Positions 25,332 through 33,994 of a DNA stretch of 64,000 nt are shown here, one piece after another (within the stretch, counting starts at the first letter, position 1; the number at the start of each line of letters is the position of its first letter). Position numbers and translations under genes: made by a program. The notes below the pieces were generated by a model, which made no database searches, was not told the DNA's origin, and worked only from the letters and a program-made list of their open reading frames with translations. Source of the DNA: Flavobacteriaceae bacterium R38 (GTDB lineage: Bacteria > Bacteroidota > Bacteroidia > Flavobacteriales > Flavobacteriaceae). The stretch is taken from contig WXYP01000001.1 of assembly GCA_009901575.1 (NCBI GenBank), positions 558,001-622,000 on the forward strand. Direction: 5' to 3'.

Positions 25332-27083
25332 TTATCTCCAATCTTCTTTGTTAAACTTAACAGCATAAATATCTAAATGCCCATCAAAATTTTCAGGATT
25401 TTCTGAATCTCGCGTTGAAGTGAATATTAGATAGTTACCATCTGAGGTCATAAATGGACTTCCATCCACGCCTTTGCTGTTAATAGAACGCATATTTATT
25501 GGATGACCCCAAATTCCATCTTCATTAAAACTGATGTATAAATCAGATATTCCCAAATCACCTTCAGCATACATTCTTACAAATATTATATACGATTCGT
25601 CAGGCGATACATATGCATCCGATTCAAGAAGTTCTGTATTTATATAATCAGGTAAGCGCTCGGCTTCCTGATATTTTCCATTACTAAACTTTGATACATA
25701 AATATCGTAATTGGTGTCTGGAAGCTCTCTGCTGAAATACAGGTTGCCACTATTGGTAGGCATTGGATAATATTCATCAAATTTTGAATTAATTATCTCT
25801 GGTAATAATTCTGCTTTTTTCCATGAATCACCATTACGTTTACTTCTCCATATATTACCATCTTTTCTAAGGGAATCATTTAATACGTGCCCTCTCATCT
25901 TAAAGTATAAATACTCTCCATCATTAGAAAGTTGAACATCACTCGCTCCTTTATACATCATGCCTCCAATTTTTAATTCTTGAGGAACAGAAAATTGCCC
26001 ATCCTTAAACCGACTCAGCATCATGTTTCTTGATGAAAAATCATCAGCTGCTCTTGTGAATACAATCTCATGGGTTTTTAAAGACAGACTCCCTCCATAT
26101 TCAATTCCTGTTGTAGAAATATTTCCTAAATCCAATTGTGAAGGTGTGTTACCAATTTGTGCTAAATAGTTAGCTAAAGTTTTAGATTCAGCTCTGTATA
26201 TTTCAGGATTGAATTTAACAATATAATGATTAAAAAACGTGTTCTTATCCGTACTCCCCCTACTACTCGTAAAGATAAGATACTTTCCATCCTCAGTAAC
26301 AAAGGGGCTTCCGTCATAGCCTTCTGAATTAATTTCCTTACCTAGCCAAACTGGGCTTGTCCAATTACCATTTTCATTAAAACTGATGAACAAATCGGAC
26401 TTCCCTAGATTTTGTTCTCTTTCGAAACTTGCAAAAATAATATAGGATTCATCTGGTGCTACAAAGGCATCGCCTTCTATGTTTTTAGAATTAATGTGAG
26501 CAGGAAGGTTTTTTGGTGTTCCATATTCTCCGTTTTTATATTCTGATACATAGAGGTCGCTATTATCAGAACTATGAGGCGTGATAGCAAAATAGATGTT
26601 GCCGCTTTGTGTTAGCCACGGGTAGAACTGGTTCCCTTCCAAATTTTGATTAAAAAAAGGTGTTGGTGTTTGCCATACTCCATTTTTCCTGATGGATTTC
26701 CAGATATTCCAATCGGAAATGGTATCGTTTTCATGTTCTTGCATTAATGAGGAAAACAACATGGTATCTCCGTCATTTGTAACATAAATGTCAGAATGTG
26801 GAGAATCCTCAGGGAACGCAATCTTTTCCAGATTTTTAAAGCCACCATCTTTGTAATCCATTTTGTGAATGATGGATGCAGATTTGCCCATTTTAGTAAA
26901 ATAAAGCTCCCTGGTCCTGGCTACATAGACATTGTTCCATTGTACTGAATCTAACGATAATGATCCATTTCCCAAAATTTGTGGCGTATTTGCATTATCA
27001 AATTGTGAAAAGGGTGAAGTATTATTTTTGCATCCTATCAAAGATGCCGATATTACTGATAATAAAATAATAATTCTGCACAT
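25332..27083 (-). CDS. PD40/TolB-like beta-propeller lipoprotein, internally duplicated
   Basis: 583 residues. Lipobox ASLIGC gives a lipid-modified Cys at 18. The rest is two homologous halves (about 30-310 and 330-583). Each carries the blades APDESYIIFAS or SPDESYIIFVR, DLFISFNENGNW or DLYISFNEDGIW, and DGSPFVTEDGKYLIFTSS or DGSPFMTSDGNYLIFTST. The PD40 repeat family often scaffolds or gates peptidases. It is bracketed by an NTF2-like lipoprotein gene (2 bases) and a DUF885 peptidase gene (0 bases). A paralogue with a single unit is at 29122-30072. Confidence 0.88.
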   Translation of the reverse strand: MCRIIILLSVISASLIGCKNNTSPFSQFDNANTPQILGNGSLSLDSVQWNNVYVARTRELYFTKMGKSASIIHKMDYKDGGFKNLEKIAFPEDSPHSDIYVTNDGDTMLFSSLMQEHENDTISDWNIWKSIRKNGVWQTPTPFFNQNLEGNQFYPWLTQSGNIYFAITPHSSDNSDLYVSEYKNGEYGTPKNLPAHINSKNIEGDAFVAPDESYIIFASFEREQNLGKSDLFISFNENGNWTSPVWLGKEINSEGYDGSPFVTEDGKYLIFTSSRGSTDKNTFFNHYIVKFNPEIYRAESKTLANYLAQIGNTPSQLDLGNISTTGIEYGGSLSLKTHEIVFTRAADDFSSRNMMLSRFKDGQFSVPQELKIGGMMYKGASDVQLSNDGEYLYFKMRGHVLNDSLRKDGNIWRSKRNGDSWKKAELLPEIINSKFDEYYPMPTNSGNLYFSRELPDTNYDIYVSKFSNGKYQEAERLPDYINTELLESDAYVSPDESYIIFVRMYAEGDLGISDLYISFNEDGIWGHPINMRSINSKGVDGSPFMTSDGNYLIFTSTRDSENPENFDGHLDIYAVKFNKEDWR

Positions 27084-27085
27084 GT

Positions 27086-27565
27086 TTAATTTGTTTTAGG
27101 AGCATCCATAAAAGCTGTAAAATCAACCTTCCATTCATTTTCCTCTTTAACAAAAATGCTGATAAATCGAATATCCCTAGACGTTTGGTTTTCGTTTTCT
27201 GCCAAATTAAACTTTTCAACCTGCTTGTGTAAATACATTACTTTATGGGGTGATAATGGGATAAAAGCTATAGTTTCTACCTCACTATCCGTAGCTCTAT
27301 TGCCAGCATCGTACCATTGTTTTACAGCAGAAAGATAATCCTCTCTATTACGAATCTGGTTACCTGGCATATGCCAGTTTTGGTAATTCTTTGAAAACAA
27401 TTTTTCGTAAGCTTCCCATCCTTGGTTAGCAAGTACCAAAGGAATACTTTTTTTCAGGGCTTCGATTTCTTTTTGGTCCTTTTCAGAAATTTTATACACC
27501 TCTTCTTTTTGAGAACAGCCAAAGAACAATGTTATTACAATTAACACTACATATATATTTTTCAT
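27086..27565 (-). CDS. NTF2/SnoaL-like lipoprotein
   Basis: 159 residues. Lipobox TLFFGC puts Cys at 17. The mature part starts with a helix (EKDQKEIEALKKSIPLVL), then the one-fold Trp-rich segment NWHMPGNQIRNREDYLSAVK, and beta strands VMYLHKQVEKF and RDIRFISIFVKEENEWKVDF, a cone-shaped NTF2-like fold (DUF4440/SnoaL type). These are either small-molecule binding or enzymatic domains. It is 2 bases upstream of the propeller gene and 16 bases after the amidohydrolase gene. Confidence 0.75.
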   Translation of the reverse strand: MKNIYVVLIVITLFFGCSQKEEVYKISEKDQKEIEALKKSIPLVLANQGWEAYEKLFSKNYQNWHMPGNQIRNREDYLSAVKQWYDAGNRATDSEVETIAFIPLSPHKVMYLHKQVEKFNLAENENQTSRDIRFISIFVKEENEWKVDFTAFMDAPKTN

Positions 27566-27581
27566 TTTTTAGTTTTTTAAT

Positions 27582-29027
27582 TTATTGATCAGACCCTGAA
27601 GTCATGATTTTTATAATCTCTTTTAGGTAAGTAAGAGTTTCAGGACTATATGTCTCGCTTTCATTTTTTACAGCCTCAGTCATACGAATTAATTTTGATT
27701 CTCTATCTTCTTTATTAATCACTATTCCATTTTTAATCACATAATTAATCTTGAATGTATTAGCTATATCATCTAAAGGATTTGCATCTAATACCAATAA
27801 GTCGGCCTTAAAATTTGCTTTCACTAATCCATATTCATTTTCGAGTTTCAAGTTTGTTGTTGCGTTTATAGTGGCAGATTGTAATGCTTCAAGATTAGTA
27901 ACCTCTAACTCTTCTACCATCATTTTTAGTTCTTCATGGATACCAACTCCAGGTATAATTCCTGGAACTCCACTATCGGTTCCGGCTAAAATATTGACCT
28001 CTTTAGATAAGAGTTTTGAAAAAGAACGAAGGGGAACAACCAAGCTATCCCATTTCATGGGCCTTTCAAGTCCTTGAATGGTTATTTGAATATTCCAATT
28101 TTCAATTAATTTTGGAGATAAATATTGTCGATATTTATTATAATTTAAAGAATCATTTAATAATTCTATCAATTCATTTTTTGGTCTCAATCTAGTATTA
28201 TATTTAGCTAGTAATGTAGGTGTAAAATCTACTTCACTTTTACTTACAGTTTCAAGTACTTTCTTTATCTCTTCATTATTCATTTTTAATACTTGTAAAA
28301 ACAAATCATGCTCTACTGTTTCAATCCCGTTTTCTACAGCGAAATCAATTCCGATATTTTCATCAATATGTCCTGTAAAAGAAATAACATTTCTTTTACA
28401 GGCATCTGCTATGGCTTTAAACACATCTTGTGACAATACCGTTCTAATCTTTACCAAATCTACTCCCATTTCACTTAACGAATCGACAACCTTATTAGCA
28501 CGTTCAGGTGAGTCAATCTTAATACGATCTTTTACATAATTAGGCCCTAAAATTTGTTGTAATACATCATAAAATTGGGGTGATTCTAAAATTGGACCAG
28601 CTGTTTTAATTTTAGGAAAAGTATTTTGGCGAATTTCATCTCCTCTTTCTCTCCAAGATTTTAGTTTAGACCAATCTCCTCCCATATCTCGAACACCAGT
28701 TACACCATTTAATACAAAAAGAGGCAACGATTCTTTTCCTATCATTGATAAATGCACATGCATATCCCAGAGCCCAGGAATTAGATATTTACCAGAACCT
28801 TCATAAATATTCTCAGAAATATAAACTGTGTTATCGCTATGTTTTATTATTGATTTTATCCTATCATCAACAATAACAATATCCATATTAGGATCTATAT
28901 TACCAGTCTCTACATTTACGATATTTACGTTTTTAATAATTAAATCTCCCTTCAATTGATCTTTACAACTTTGTAACAAACAAATGAGTAATAGATATAC
29001 AACGATGGGTTGTAGACGGTTTTTCAT
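27582..29027 (-). CDS. Secreted amidohydrolase (imidazolonepropionase-like), lipoprotein
   Basis: 481 residues. Lipobox LLQSC, Cys at about 21. DMHVHLSM near residue 88 supplies the HxH zinc pair of the amidohydrolase superfamily. GVTGVRDMGG follows, then FTGHIDENIG with a metal His, ETVEHDLF, and GTDSGVPGI with the catalytic Asp. These are the features of the Xaa-Pro dipeptidase/imidazolonepropionase-like group acting on small amides. First gene of a tight run amidohydrolase, NTF2-like, PD40 propeller, DUF885 peptidase, which suggests stepwise breakdown of an extracellular amide or peptide. Confidence 0.9.
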   Translation of the reverse strand: MKNRLQPIVVYLLLICLLQSCKDQLKGDLIIKNVNIVNVETGNIDPNMDIVIVDDRIKSIIKHSDNTVYISENIYEGSGKYLIPGLWDMHVHLSMIGKESLPLFVLNGVTGVRDMGGDWSKLKSWRERGDEIRQNTFPKIKTAGPILESPQFYDVLQQILGPNYVKDRIKIDSPERANKVVDSLSEMGVDLVKIRTVLSQDVFKAIADACKRNVISFTGHIDENIGIDFAVENGIETVEHDLFLQVLKMNNEEIKKVLETVSKSEVDFTPTLLAKYNTRLRPKNELIELLNDSLNYNKYRQYLSPKLIENWNIQITIQGLERPMKWDSLVVPLRSFSKLLSKEVNILAGTDSGVPGIIPGVGIHEELKMMVEELEVTNLEALQSATINATTNLKLENEYGLVKANFKADLLVLDANPLDDIANTFKINYVIKNGIVINKEDRESKLIRMTEAVKNESETYSPETLTYLKEIIKIMTSGSDQ

Positions 29028-29121
29028 TTTTATGGTTTTAGTTTATGATTTATGATCATATAAAATAACTCAGCTTAACAATTAACGGCATATAATTGTC
29101 GTTTTTTCATTGATTTTTTAA

Positions 29122-30072
29122 CTAGTTATTTATTGATTTTGATTTGATTTTTTCTAAATCGAATTCTTGAATATAGATGTCTAGAGAACCATCAAATTTT
29201 TTAGGGTCTTTAGATTTTCTGTTAGATGTATAAAGTATGTATTTTGAATCATGAGTTACGGAAGGACTTCCTTCTGTAAATTCTGTATTATACTGTTTTC
29301 CTAAATTTTGTGCTTCTGTCCATTTACCATTTACATTAAAACTGATATAAATATCAAAAAAACCATAGCTATCTTTAAAACCATCTTCTGACCTTCTCAC
29401 ATATAAAATAAATGACTCGTCTGGCGATACCCAACTGTCACATTCTATGAACTTACTGTTTACAGATTCTGGCAACCTTATAGCTTTCTGATATTTACCA
29501 TTAATAAATTTAGAAATATAAATATCACCGTGTGTTTCTTCACTAAATCTTGTAAAATAAATATTACCTGAATTGGTTTGAGAGGGTGAATATTCGCCAA
29601 GTTCTGTATTAATAGCAGGTGGAAGCATTTTTGCGTTAGACCAACCATTGTCTTGACGTGTAGCAACCCAAATATTACCATCGTTTTTGGTAGTATCTTT
29701 ATTGAATTTTGATGCTATAAACAACCTATCTCCATCTGGTGAGAGATGCGCATCGCCCCCCTGCATAGTTTTCCCCGCATATCTTACAGTATCTCTAGAG
29801 ATTAATTTGTTGTTTTTAAATTTACTAACTGCTGCATAAGACGATTTCCAGCTAGTATCATTTATGGTAAAATAGATTTCTTTGTATTTATCTGAAATGT
29901 TACCGCCATATTCAATTTTTGAAGATGATATAATACCTGGTGCTAGTGGTTCAGCTTTCTTTAAATTATAAGAATTATTTATTAAAAACCAGGTGTCTTT
30001 GTTTGCAGTTTTTTTACATCCCAAGAAAGAGATAAATCCTAATAATAATATATAGTTTAAAAAATATTTCAT
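29122..30072 (-). CDS. PD40/TolB-like beta-propeller lipoprotein (single-unit paralogue)
   Basis: 316 residues. Lipobox SFLGC, Cys at 19. One propeller unit: SPDGDRLFIASKF, NSGNIYFTRFSEETHGDIYI, SPDESFILYVRRSEDG, DIYISFNVNGKWTEAQNLG and EGSPSVTHDSKYILYTSNRK align with the C-terminal half of the protein at 25332-27083. The two genes flank the amidohydrolase gene, so one probably arose from the other by duplication within the cluster. Confidence 0.88.
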   Translation of the reverse strand: MKYFLNYILLLGFISFLGCKKTANKDTWFLINNSYNLKKAEPLAPGIISSSKIEYGGNISDKYKEIYFTINDTSWKSSYAAVSKFKNNKLISRDTVRYAGKTMQGGDAHLSPDGDRLFIASKFNKDTTKNDGNIWVATRQDNGWSNAKMLPPAINTELGEYSPSQTNSGNIYFTRFSEETHGDIYISKFINGKYQKAIRLPESVNSKFIECDSWVSPDESFILYVRRSEDGFKDSYGFFDIYISFNVNGKWTEAQNLGKQYNTEFTEGSPSVTHDSKYILYTSNRKSKDPKKFDGSLDIYIQEFDLEKIKSKSINN

Positions 30073-30204
30073 TTTATCTTTTTGTGCAGGTCTATTTTAA
30101 AAAATTAAACCTTGTTTCCTACTTGTATAATTTTATGACTGGTTAAAGGTTTGTAAACACTACATAATAATCACGTAAATTTTATTCATCAATTGGTTCT
30201 ATTT

Positions 30205-31380
30205 TCAATCTTTTTTTGAAAAGTCTTTTTTTCCGTCGCTATGTACAAATGTTAAACCTGTTATCTGTTGGATCGCATTACGCTCAAATTGAACATTTGG
30301 CAATTCATTTGCAGTTGGCATTGAAAACTTCATTTTATAATAATCTTTTTTTATCAGTTCTAGTTTAATTTTAGGACCTCCTTTTCGTTTTAAATATAAT
30401 TGCCCATTTTCAAGGAGAATATTACGAACTTTTCCGCCATACCAACCTGTATATTCATTTGATTCAGATTCGGTTGAAGCAAAGTCATTATGTTTTTTTA
30501 TAATAGAAGATTTTTCAATCTTTAAGAGTTTATTTATCCTATCAATTGTTATTTTCGATTGATTAAAAAATTGAAATCCAAGATTTACAAATTCAAAACC
30601 TTCTATAAGGTTCACTTCTGGTGATTTGTAAACCAAATTCCCTATGACAATATCTCCTTTTAAGGTAGCTTTCCATCTTTTATGACTTGCGAGTGATGTA
30701 CGTATCATACCATCCTCTACGGGTTCTTTAACAAATTCTAATTTATCTTTAAGTGAAAAAGGAATGTCTATATTTCCAGGATTTCCAGAATCTAAATGAG
30801 CCTCTAGTTTATTGCCTCCAATACTTATTTCAGTGCTTAATATTCGGGAGTTTTGATTAAATGGAATGACACCATCTTCGCCTTGTTTTAATTCACTTTT
30901 AGTTATTGTAAGAATTGATTTAGGGTAATTAATAGACAAAAGATAGTTCTTGAAAAACATTCCGCCAATAACGCCATCAACAGGTAGCATTTTTCTTAGA
31001 GGCATCGTATTCATATTGACACTTTTGGAGGTCAACACATTAGTAATAGAGATTTGTGGTATTGTAACACGATTCGATATTACTTGTCTATTGGTACCGG
31101 GAGAACCTATAGGATCTTTACCAATTACCTCTAGTTTTAACTCCTTAGATAATCCATCATCGATAAAGTTTCTTCCCGCACCAGTATCAAAAATGAACTT
31201 ATAAGGCCCTTTTCCATTGATATTAAGAGTAATTATAGGTCTTTGAGTACTTAAATCTATAGGTACATTTACCTCTTTTTTTACTAAATCAAGTGTGGTG
31301 GTATCTTGAGATAAAATATAATTGGGTAATAGAATGACCAATAATTTGACGATTTGTATTTTTAATGTATTAATTCTCAT
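30205..31380 (-). CDS. Retropepsin-like aspartic protease, secreted
   Basis: 391 residues. Signal peptide about 1-24. FIFDTGAGRNFID (DTGA at 65-68) is the first catalytic loop, and HLDSGNPG near 195 looks like a second Asp-Ser-Gly loop, so the protein could form an intramolecular two-lobe active site. Many Bacteroidota carry such proteins with unknown substrates. A C-terminal domain (about 300-391) rich in beta strands follows. Sits 132 bases upstream of the propeller gene on the same strand. Confidence 0.82.
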   Translation of the reverse strand: MRINTLKIQIVKLLVILLPNYILSQDTTTLDLVKKEVNVPIDLSTQRPIITLNINGKGPYKFIFDTGAGRNFIDDGLSKELKLEVIGKDPIGSPGTNRQVISNRVTIPQISITNVLTSKSVNMNTMPLRKMLPVDGVIGGMFFKNYLLSINYPKSILTITKSELKQGEDGVIPFNQNSRILSTEISIGGNKLEAHLDSGNPGNIDIPFSLKDKLEFVKEPVEDGMIRTSLASHKRWKATLKGDIVIGNLVYKSPEVNLIEGFEFVNLGFQFFNQSKITIDRINKLLKIEKSSIIKKHNDFASTESESNEYTGWYGGKVRNILLENGQLYLKRKGGPKIKLELIKKDYYKMKFSMPTANELPNVQFERNAIQQITGLTFVHSDGKKDFSKKD

Positions 31381-31454
31381 GATATCTAATCTTTAATTAT
31401 TGCACAAATACTTTTAAATTAAACCAGTTTTTTAAACTATTAATTTGTTCTTTC

Positions 31455-31994
31455 TTAATTTTTAGTGTAATCACTTTTAGAAAACCTGAACCATGTTTTG
31501 CCTTTATCAAAAGTACCTTCTACTAAATGCGTAAAAGTTTGATTACTTATTTTAGAATATGTAAGCCTAAAAGATAACTTTCTTCCATCTTCTAATTTTA
31601 CAGGTATATCTGATTCTAAGTTTGTAAATACTAAATCTCCATTTATCCATTCACCATAATAAATGTCCATATATCCATATTCTTTATCCATGGCGCATAG
31701 CTTAAATTTCTTTAATCTATTATCATATCCAATATTGGTTATCATATTAATTTCACCATACTTAGATAGGTATTTCACTTTTTCGGTTATGAATTTACCT
31801 TGATGTTCAATTGTGATTGTAGAGACTGTATTACCTATGACTTGCCAGGTATTGGCTTCCCACTTATAATTCTCAATATTCCAATCACCATTAAGGAAGT
31901 GTAAAGTTTCAACATAGTTTTTAAACGTTTCTTGGGCTTGTGCTGGTGAAACTGTCAAAGTCATTATAAAAATGAATAATTTTATAGATTTCAT
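31455..31994 (-). CDS. Secreted lipocalin-like (DUF1579-type) protein
   Basis: 179 residues from the ATG at 31994, which starts a normal signal peptide ending in SPAQAQ; a start at 32027 would add eleven residues. FLNGDWNIENYKWEANTW is the typical opening of DUF1579-like beta-barrel proteins, followed by strands such as YMDIYYGEWINGDLVF and LSFRLTYSKISNQTF. No catalytic residues are apparent. The role is unknown; context suggests accessory to secreted hydrolases. Confidence 0.6.
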   Translation of the reverse strand: MKSIKLFIFIMTLTVSPAQAQETFKNYVETLHFLNGDWNIENYKWEANTWQVIGNTVSTITIEHQGKFITEKVKYLSKYGEINMITNIGYDNRLKKFKLCAMDKEYGYMDIYYGEWINGDLVFTNLESDIPVKLEDGRKLSFRLTYSKISNQTFTHLVEGTFDKGKTWFRFSKSDYTKN

Positions 31995-32064
31995 TCTAGT
32001 TAGGCTGAATAATTGTTGACACTTCATTTTATACTATATTTTTTTCATTAATTTTTTTCCACAT

Positions 32065-33051
32065 TTAAATTCTTGCCTTTATAATTTTCTTAATAGCCTT
32101 AACAACTATTTTAGGGACTTCAATATGTACATTATGACCACTTTTTTTTGCAATAATTTGTTTACTATTTTTAGACAAGGTTAATAGATCTTTTTGCAGT
32201 TTCTTAGAATGGTTTTCTAATTGCTTCGAATTCCAATTTTCATCACCTTCTGGAAAACTTTTATTTCCTGCAGAAATAACTATTAATGGAATGGTATCTA
32301 AAGAGTATTTTTCCTTATTCAAATACATCTCTTGCATAATCTCTGCTTCATATGTATTGCTTTGTTCCTTTACATAAGTAAAAGGACGTTCGTTATAAAT
32401 CCAGTGGAAACGTGCTTTGTCTTCATCAGAAAATTTATCAAGCAAATCACCAAAATCTCTTCTACTTTGAAATGATCTTGTTTTTTTAAGTTTTGTTATT
32501 TGTGAAGTATCAATATCTTTTATTGGTTGATCTGCAGTTAAACGCATACGTTTTAGTTCCATTTTTTTTGACTCTTTGTTAAATATCTTCAATACAACAT
32601 CAGGATGTGTTGCATCAACTAATACCACACCTGCCACTTCATTTTTATATTTAGAAGCAAATAAATGAGCTGTTATGCCTCCTAAAGAATGACCAACTAA
32701 AATGTAAGGCGATTTATACCCTCCTCTTTTTAGTGCTTGATAGGTATCGTATACTTGTTGATTTAAAGCGAGTCCATGACCATGGTCACTCCAACCTTCA
32801 CCAGCATGATCTATTGCTACTGCGGTTGCAAATTTCCCTACTTTTGGTAGTACTAAATTCCAATGTAAGGCAATATCACCAGCTCCATGAATGAAAACTA
32901 CAGTTGGGCCTTTACTCTCCTTGCCCTCTACTAATAGATGTATATTATATCCACCAATATCAACAAATTCTCCAGGTGCAGAATACGCGTTTGATTGAGC
33001 GTATATCACTAGATTACATATTAGAATTGAAACTATAATAATGTTCTTCAT
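32065..33051 (-). CDS. Secreted alpha/beta hydrolase
   Basis: 328 residues. Signal peptide about 1-20. VVFIHGAGDIALHW (51-64) is the oxyanion loop and GHSLGG contains the nucleophile Ser at 122. VLVDATHPD follows the strand expected to hold the acid, and KKSGHNVHIEVP near the C-terminus supplies the catalytic His. Esterase, lipase or epoxide-hydrolase-like activity cannot be told apart. It lies 37 bases from the next gene, probably in the same transcript. Confidence 0.88.
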   Translation of the reverse strand: MKNIIIVSILICNLVIYAQSNAYSAPGEFVDIGGYNIHLLVEGKESKGPTVVFIHGAGDIALHWNLVLPKVGKFATAVAIDHAGEGWSDHGHGLALNQQVYDTYQALKRGGYKSPYILVGHSLGGITAHLFASKYKNEVAGVVLVDATHPDVVLKIFNKESKKMELKRMRLTADQPIKDIDTSQITKLKKTRSFQSRRDFGDLLDKFSDEDKARFHWIYNERPFTYVKEQSNTYEAEIMQEMYLNKEKYSLDTIPLIVISAGNKSFPEGDENWNSKQLENHSKKLQKDLLTLSKNSKQIIAKKSGHNVHIEVPKIVVKAIKKIIKARI

Positions 33052-33076
33052 TATATTTTTTTCATCTCTTTATTAT

Positions 33077-33271
33077 TTATTCTTTTGTTTCTTCCTTTTT
33101 ATCGTACCTAATTCTTCCAACCAGACTTCCGCACTCTGCATAATCAAATTTCATTGCAGCAAATTTGGCCTGTAGATGCATGGTTAGGTTGCCTGTTCGT
33201 CATAGAATTTCATCCATTCAATGCGTTTTCCGTCGTTACTATAGGTGCGTTTTACATGCTGAATCAGTTTA
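33077..33271 (-). pseudogene. Frameshifted coding remnant, probably a lost C-terminal extension of the protease gene
   Basis: Beyond the protease stop, the +1 frame continues as IEVKILDIDNKLIQHVKR, then TYSNDGKRIEWMKFYDEQAT, and stops at 33184. A shift at about 33195 restores TGNLTMHLQAKF, AAMKFDYAECGSLVGRIRYD and KKEETKE, stopping at 33077. The two segments read as one protein-like sequence split by two shifts. This looks like decayed coding DNA: either a domain once fused to the protease or a separate small gene. Confidence 0.5.
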
Positions 33272-33994
33272 TTATCTATATCCAGAATTTTCACTTCTAT
33301 TTGATTGATATTTTTCTATTATTGATCTGAAATAGTCTAAAGAAGCTGGTTCGAAAACGTATTTCTGTTCCTTTTGATTGAAATAACCCATGGAAACGAT
33401 ACCGACTAGCTTGCCTTCGCTGTCAATTACAGGTCCGCCACTACAACCACCGTAATTTCCATTTGGTACATCGAGTTTTAGATTGTTGTCTTTAGTGAGG
33501 CCAATAAAACTGCCGTTTATCCGTATAGGACTCTCAGATTTATATGGATAACCCATGAACTTAACATCTTCACCTTGTTTTAAAGGGGTGTCCCTTAACG
33601 TGTAAATGGCCATGTTTTTAGGAAGCTTGTCTGTAGTTTCAAAAATTAACCAGTCACCTTTTGGTGGCATAACAATGGCTTCGTTCGGGTTTTCGTTGAT
33701 GAGTTTTCCTGCAATGATTTTGCTTTTACTTTGCTTAGAATACAAGGTCCACGATTTTAATTCATCACCAAAACTGATGGTTTTCATACTGTCTGTTTTG
33801 GCGAAAAACAAGACATGCTTCGCTGTTATAGCATAAGTCTTATTGTTATGGCGTAGCAAGAATCCGCTTCCGGCATGGACGTTATCAAATTTTGAATTTT
33901 TAAATGTTGCTTTGCACACCATAACAGAATCTATTTGGCCATACATAATCGCAACATTTAGCATTAAAAAGACAATCAACAGGTGGTAATTCAT
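33272..33994 (-). CDS. Trypsin-like serine peptidase, secreted
   Basis: 240 residues. Signal peptide about 1-20. ITAKHVLFF has the catalytic His at 60, GDWLIFET a candidate Asp at 114, and YGGCSGGPVIDSEGKLVG the nucleophile Ser at 185 in the S1-family GxSGGP context. Periplasmic or secreted peptidase. Its ATG overlaps the stop of the upstream PDZ-hydrolase by four bases (ATGA), so the two proteins are translationally coupled. Its C-terminus is probably altered: coding sequence appears to go on in another frame beyond the stop (33077-33271). Confidence 0.87.
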   Translation of the reverse strand: MNYHLLIVFLMLNVAIMYGQIDSVMVCKATFKNSKFDNVHAGSGFLLRHNNKTYAITAKHVLFFAKTDSMKTISFGDELKSWTLYSKQSKSKIIAGKLINENPNEAIVMPPKGDWLIFETTDKLPKNMAIYTLRDTPLKQGEDVKFMGYPYKSESPIRINGSFIGLTKDNNLKLDVPNGNYGGCSGGPVIDSEGKLVGIVSMGYFNQKEQKYVFEPASLDYFRSIIEKYQSNRSENSGYR

